Source: Rhodobacteraceae bacterium UBA7436
GTDB lineage: Bacteria; Pseudomonadota; Alphaproteobacteria; Rhodobacterales; Rhodobacteraceae
Reading direction: 5' to 3'
Assembly (NCBI GenBank): GCA_002478745.1
Contig: DLQI01000119.1
Location: 18,989-26,404 of the forward strand
Length of the DNA stretch: 7,416 bases
Every line of letters starts with the position of its first letter. Position 1 is the stretch's first letter. This document shows positions 5,469 to 7,416 of this stretch, piece by piece. Position numbers and translations under genes: made by a program. The notes beneath the pieces were generated by a model that searched no databases, was not told the DNA's origin, and saw only the letters and a list, made by a program, of their open reading frames with translations.

Positions 5469-6536
5469 ATGAAATGGGTTTTTAGAATAGTTTTGGGAAT
5501 TGCAGCGTTGATCGCTGCAATTTTCGTTTCTGCTATGCTGATGGGAACATCAGAGCGACCAATCCCTGACCGTTTGGCGGGATTTCATGAAACCACGCTA
5601 AGTGTCGCGCACCGTAATGCGCCGCTTTCAGTCTTCATGTGGTATCCGGCGACCAGCGATCAGGTGCCCGAACTGATTGGGCAAAACGCACTTTTCTATG
5701 GTTTCCACGCTTACCGCGACGGCACTACAGATTCTGAACCAAAACCAGTGGTTCTTCTTTCCCACGGATCGGGCGGGAATGCGAAGGGCATCGGATGGCT
5801 GGCAAGTGACCTTGCCACACGCGGATTTGTTGTGCTCGCGGTTAATCATCCGGGCACCACGTCACGCGATAGCCTGCCATCCGCGACTATTCGTATTTGG
5901 GAACGACCTGACGATTTAAAGGCGCTGTTGGATTTTGCTCAAGCAGGCCTACCCCTTGGTGTAACAGTCGACATGCATCGCGTTGGTGCAGTCGGGTTCT
6001 CGCTTGGTGGCTATAGCGTCCTAGGGCTTGGCGGTGCCGAAGTGTCAAAAGCAGGATTTATAGAGTATTGTGATCGCTTTCCTGATAAAATCGATTGCGG
6101 ATGGATGAATGCGTCTGGCCTTGATCTGAATACGATTGATGAAGCCCGCTATGAGTCCTCAAACCTCGATCCGCGGGTTGGGGCGATCCTCTCGATTGAC
6201 CCCGCGTTGCCTCAAGCATTGAAAACTGATGGGTTAAGTGCCGTCACCGTCGCCACCAGGATCGTGCAACTTGGCGAAACAGAAACAATACCTGAAGGTT
6301 TGCGTTGGGATAAGGCGGCAATGCAGCTTGTCAAAGGTGAGAGGGTGGTTGTGCCCAACACCTATCACTTCGCCTTTTTGGCGGAATGCAGCCGTCTTGG
6401 CAAAGTAGTGATTTCAATAGGCAGTGAAGAAAACATCTGCTCTGACCAAGGCACACGTGGCAGGGATAAGGTTCATACAGAACTACAACAAATCATAGGT
6501 GGCTTTTTGATAGATAAACTAGGCGCATCAAACTAG
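5469..6536 (+). CDS. Exported or membrane-anchored alpha/beta hydrolase, dienelactone-hydrolase-like
   Basis: A 355-residue serine-hydrolase-fold protein. The N-terminus (MKWVFR, then a hydrophobic stretch about residues 6-25) is a signal peptide or single anchor, placing the enzyme in the periplasm; I see no clear lipobox. The oxyanion-region motif LLSHGSGG lies at 96-103 and the nucleophile elbow GFSLGG at 176-181 with Ser178. Asp244 (SIDPAL) and His300 (NTYHFAF) are candidate triad partners. Four cysteines (201, 210, 307, 324) could form disulfides, fitting export. The arrangement recalls predicted dienelactone hydrolases and PAF-acetylhydrolase-like esterases; the substrate is unknown. 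It begins 52 nt after adk on the same strand with no terminator, so it may be co-transcribed with secY-adk. Codons such as ATA, AGA and AGG set it apart from the ribosomal genes. It is not normally part of this cluster. Confidence 0.85.
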   Translation: MKWVFRIVLGIAALIAAIFVSAMLMGTSERPIPDRLAGFHETTLSVAHRNAPLSVFMWYPATSDQVPELIGQNALFYGFHAYRDGTTDSEPKPVVLLSHGSGGNAKGIGWLASDLATRGFVVLAVNHPGTTSRDSLPSATIRIWERPDDLKALLDFAQAGLPLGVTVDMHRVGAVGFSLGGYSVLGLGGAEVSKAGFIEYCDRFPDKIDCGWMNASGLDLNTIDEARYESSNLDPRVGAILSIDPALPQALKTDGLSAVTVATRIVQLGETETIPEGLRWDKAAMQLVKGERVVVPNTYHFAFLAECSRLGKVVISIGSEENICSDQGTRGRDKVHTELQQIIGGFLIDKLGASN

Positions 6537-6546
6537 CTCACGGCCC

Positions 6547-6575
6547 TTGACGCATACAACAAAAGCCAATAATCA
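6547..6575 (+). promoter_or_regulatory. Candidate promoter upstream of rpsM
   Basis: TTGACG (6547-6552) matches five of six -35 bases. Possible -10 hexamers are AATAAT (6568-6573, good match but only 15 nt spacing) or TAATCA (6570-6575, 17 nt, weak match). It starts 10 nt after the hydrolase stop and would give rpsM a leader of about 150 nt. The -35 is convincing, the -10 less so. Confidence 0.35.
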
Positions 6576-6683
6576 GCCGTATCTCTAGCGAGAATCAAAC
6601 CGTGTGGCAGACTGTGTCCAAAATACGGGATCACCTGATCAGCTAAGGTCCGCAGGTATTCATACCATCGGGCTTCTGTTGTG

Positions 6684-6709
6684 AAAAAAGGGTCCGGAAC
6701 TACGGACCC
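6684..6709 (-). terminator. Hairpin in the rpsM leader; intrinsic terminator when read leftward
   Basis: GGGTCCG (6690-6696) and CGGACCC (6703-6709) form a perfect 7-bp stem around a 6-nt loop. Six A precede it (6684-6689), so on the minus strand it is a hairpin followed by TTTTTT, a plausible terminator for transcripts antisense to rpsM. On the plus strand there is no T-run; there the hairpin lies 7 nt before the rpsM Shine-Dalgarno and could be a leader structure. In E. coli, S4 represses this operon through an rpsM leader pseudoknot; I cannot show that fold here. Confidence 0.55.
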
Positions 6710-6716
6710 GCAACTA

Positions 6717-6722
6717 AAAGGA
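6717..6722 (+). promoter_or_regulatory. Shine-Dalgarno fixing the rpsM GTG start
   Basis: AAAGGA, 9 nt before GTG at 6732. It decides against an in-frame GTG at 6681, which would place the hairpin and this site inside the coding region. Confidence 0.8.
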
Positions 6723-6731
6723 ATTGCACAC

Positions 6732-7100
6732 GTGGCACGTATTGCCGGCGTAAACATCCCGACTGCAAAGCGGGTTCCAATCGCCCTAACATATATCACC
6801 GGTATCGGTACAACTTCAGCTCAAGCAATCTGCGAAGCTGTTGGCATTGACGCGACTCGTCGCGTTAACGAATTGTCTGATGACGAAGTTCTAAAAGTTC
6901 GTGAACATATCGACGCAAACTACACCGTTGAAGGTGACCTGCGTCGTGACACGACAATGAACATCAAGCGTCTTATGGACCTTGGTTGCTACCGTGGCTT
7001 GCGTCACCGTCGTAACCTTCCTGTTCGTGGCCAGCGCACGCACACTAACGCTCGTACTCGCAAAGGTCCTGCAAAGGCCATTGCTGGTAAGAAGAAATAA
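6732..7100 (+). CDS. rpsM: Small-subunit ribosomal protein S13 (uS13)
   Basis: Encodes S13, a 30S head protein contacting 16S rRNA, the P-site tRNA and the 50S bridge. With the GTG start the product is 122 residues, the usual size, beginning MARIAGVNIP. The helix-two-turn-helix region (about 14-60) includes YITGIGTTSAQAICEAVGID (21-40). The family signature spans residues 85-113, with GCYRGLRHRR (85-94), NLPVRGQRTHTNARTRKGP (95-113), and a Lys-rich tail. The GTG start is chosen because S13 proteins begin MARIAG and a clear Shine-Dalgarno sits 9 nt upstream; no ATG is available nearby. It is separated from adk, its frequent neighbour in alphaproteobacteria, by the hydrolase gene and a 195-nt spacer with a candidate promoter. 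rpsK follows after 14 nt. Confidence 0.97.
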   Translation: MARIAGVNIPTAKRVPIALTYITGIGTTSAQAICEAVGIDATRRVNELSDDEVLKVREHIDANYTVEGDLRRDTTMNIKRLMDLGCYRGLRHRRNLPVRGQRTHTNARTRKGPAKAIAGKKK

Positions 7101-7114
7101 GGGAGCTCTGATTA

Positions 7115-7416
7115 ATGGCACGTGAAAAAGTTCGCGCGAAGAAAAAAGAGCGCAAAAATATCGCCGCAGGTGTGGTGCATGTTAACTCTTCTTTCAACAA
7201 CACAAAAATCTTGATCTCAGACGTTCAAGGCAACGCAATTGCATGGTCTTCTGCCGGCACGATGGGCTTCAAAGGCTCACGTAAATCTACGCCATACGCG
7301 GCGCAGATGGCTGCTGAAGATGTGGCTAAGAAAGCTCAAGACCACGGCGTGAAAACGCTTGAAGTCGAAGTTCAAGGCCCAGGCTCTGGTCGTGAAAGCG
7401 CACTTCGCGCTTTGGC
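7115..7416 (+). CDS. rpsK: Small-subunit ribosomal protein S11 (uS11), 3' truncated by window
   Basis: Encodes S11 of the 30S platform, close to the E-site mRNA. The visible 100 codons give MAREKVRAKKKERKNIAAG, then HVNSSFNNTKILISDVQGNA (residues 22-41) and GFKGSRKSTPYAAQMAAED (51-69). The nearly complete C-terminal motif VQGPGSGRESALRAL (86-100) follows. About 30 residues, including the basic C-terminal tail, lie beyond the right edge, so this is truncation by the window and not a broken gene. AAGGGAG at 7099-7105 overlaps the rpsM stop and lies 9 nt before the ATG, indicating co-transcription. rpsD or rpoA and rplQ would be expected next. Confidence 0.97.
   Translation, partial: MAREKVRAKKKERKNIAAGVVHVNSSFNNTKILISDVQGNAIAWSSAGTMGFKGSRKSTPYAAQMAAEDVAKKAQDHGVKTLEVEVQGPGSGRESALRAL

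Noticed and set aside
6629..6641. GATC pair and TGATCA palindrome upstream of rpsM
   Set aside because: Too short and too common to call an operator or methylation-control site.
6681..6731. In-frame GTG giving S13 a 17-residue N-terminal extension
   Set aside because: S13 starts MARIAG, and the extension would encode the leader hairpin and the real Shine-Dalgarno.
1..7416. Search for a CRISPR array, insertion sequence, attachment site, tRNA or defence/mobile system
   Set aside because: No spaced direct repeats, transposase, integrase or tRNA-like fold was seen; the accessory genes have no flanking repeats that I can find by eye.

Overview
The window is a stretch of the spc/alpha ribosomal-protein cluster of an alphaproteobacterium. 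The closest impression, from remembered family sequences and not from any search, is the Rhodobacteraceae/roseobacter group. Pointers are the SecY N-terminus (MVSAVENMAANTSW), the S11 N-terminus (MAREKVRAKKKERKN), a four-cysteine adenylate kinase, and the order L6-L18-S5-L30 // L15-SecY-Adk // S13-S11. Species cannot be named from this sequence.

Layout, left to right. Positions 1-1797 carry rplF, rplR, rpsE and rpmD, all on the plus strand. rplR and rpmD follow their upstream genes at 11 nt spacing; rpsE is set off by a 110-nt gap containing a hairpin. After rpmD come three consecutive hairpins, the last an intrinsic terminator. A minus-strand gene (1874-2617) then interrupts the cluster. It encodes a membrane protein with the complete eight-histidine pattern of the fatty acid hydroxylase/sterol desaturase superfamily. 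A 184-nt divergent spacer holds a candidate promoter for rplO. rplO is followed by a near-ideal intrinsic terminator that ends only about 20 nt before secY. secY and adk overlap by 4 nt. A second non-ribosomal gene (5469-6536) follows in the same direction: an N-terminally anchored or exported alpha/beta hydrolase resembling dienelactone hydrolases. A 195-nt spacer with a candidate promoter and a hairpin leads to rpsM (GTG start), then rpsK, which runs off the right edge.

The core genes make large- and small-subunit ribosomal proteins, the protein-conducting channel and the nucleotide-balancing kinase. The classical single operon appears here to be cut into at least three transcription blocks: rplF-rpmD; rplO with secY-adk-hydrolase, the latter possibly attenuated; and rpsM-rpsK onward. 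The breaks fall where the two accessory genes sit or where terminators stand. Both accessory genes use codons such as ATA and AGG that the ribosomal genes largely avoid, consistent with lower expression or later arrival.

I see no CRISPR array, insertion sequence, tRNA, rRNA or defence system. The most interesting signals are the two accessory genes inside an otherwise highly conserved cluster and the terminator/alternative-hairpin arrangement in front of secY.
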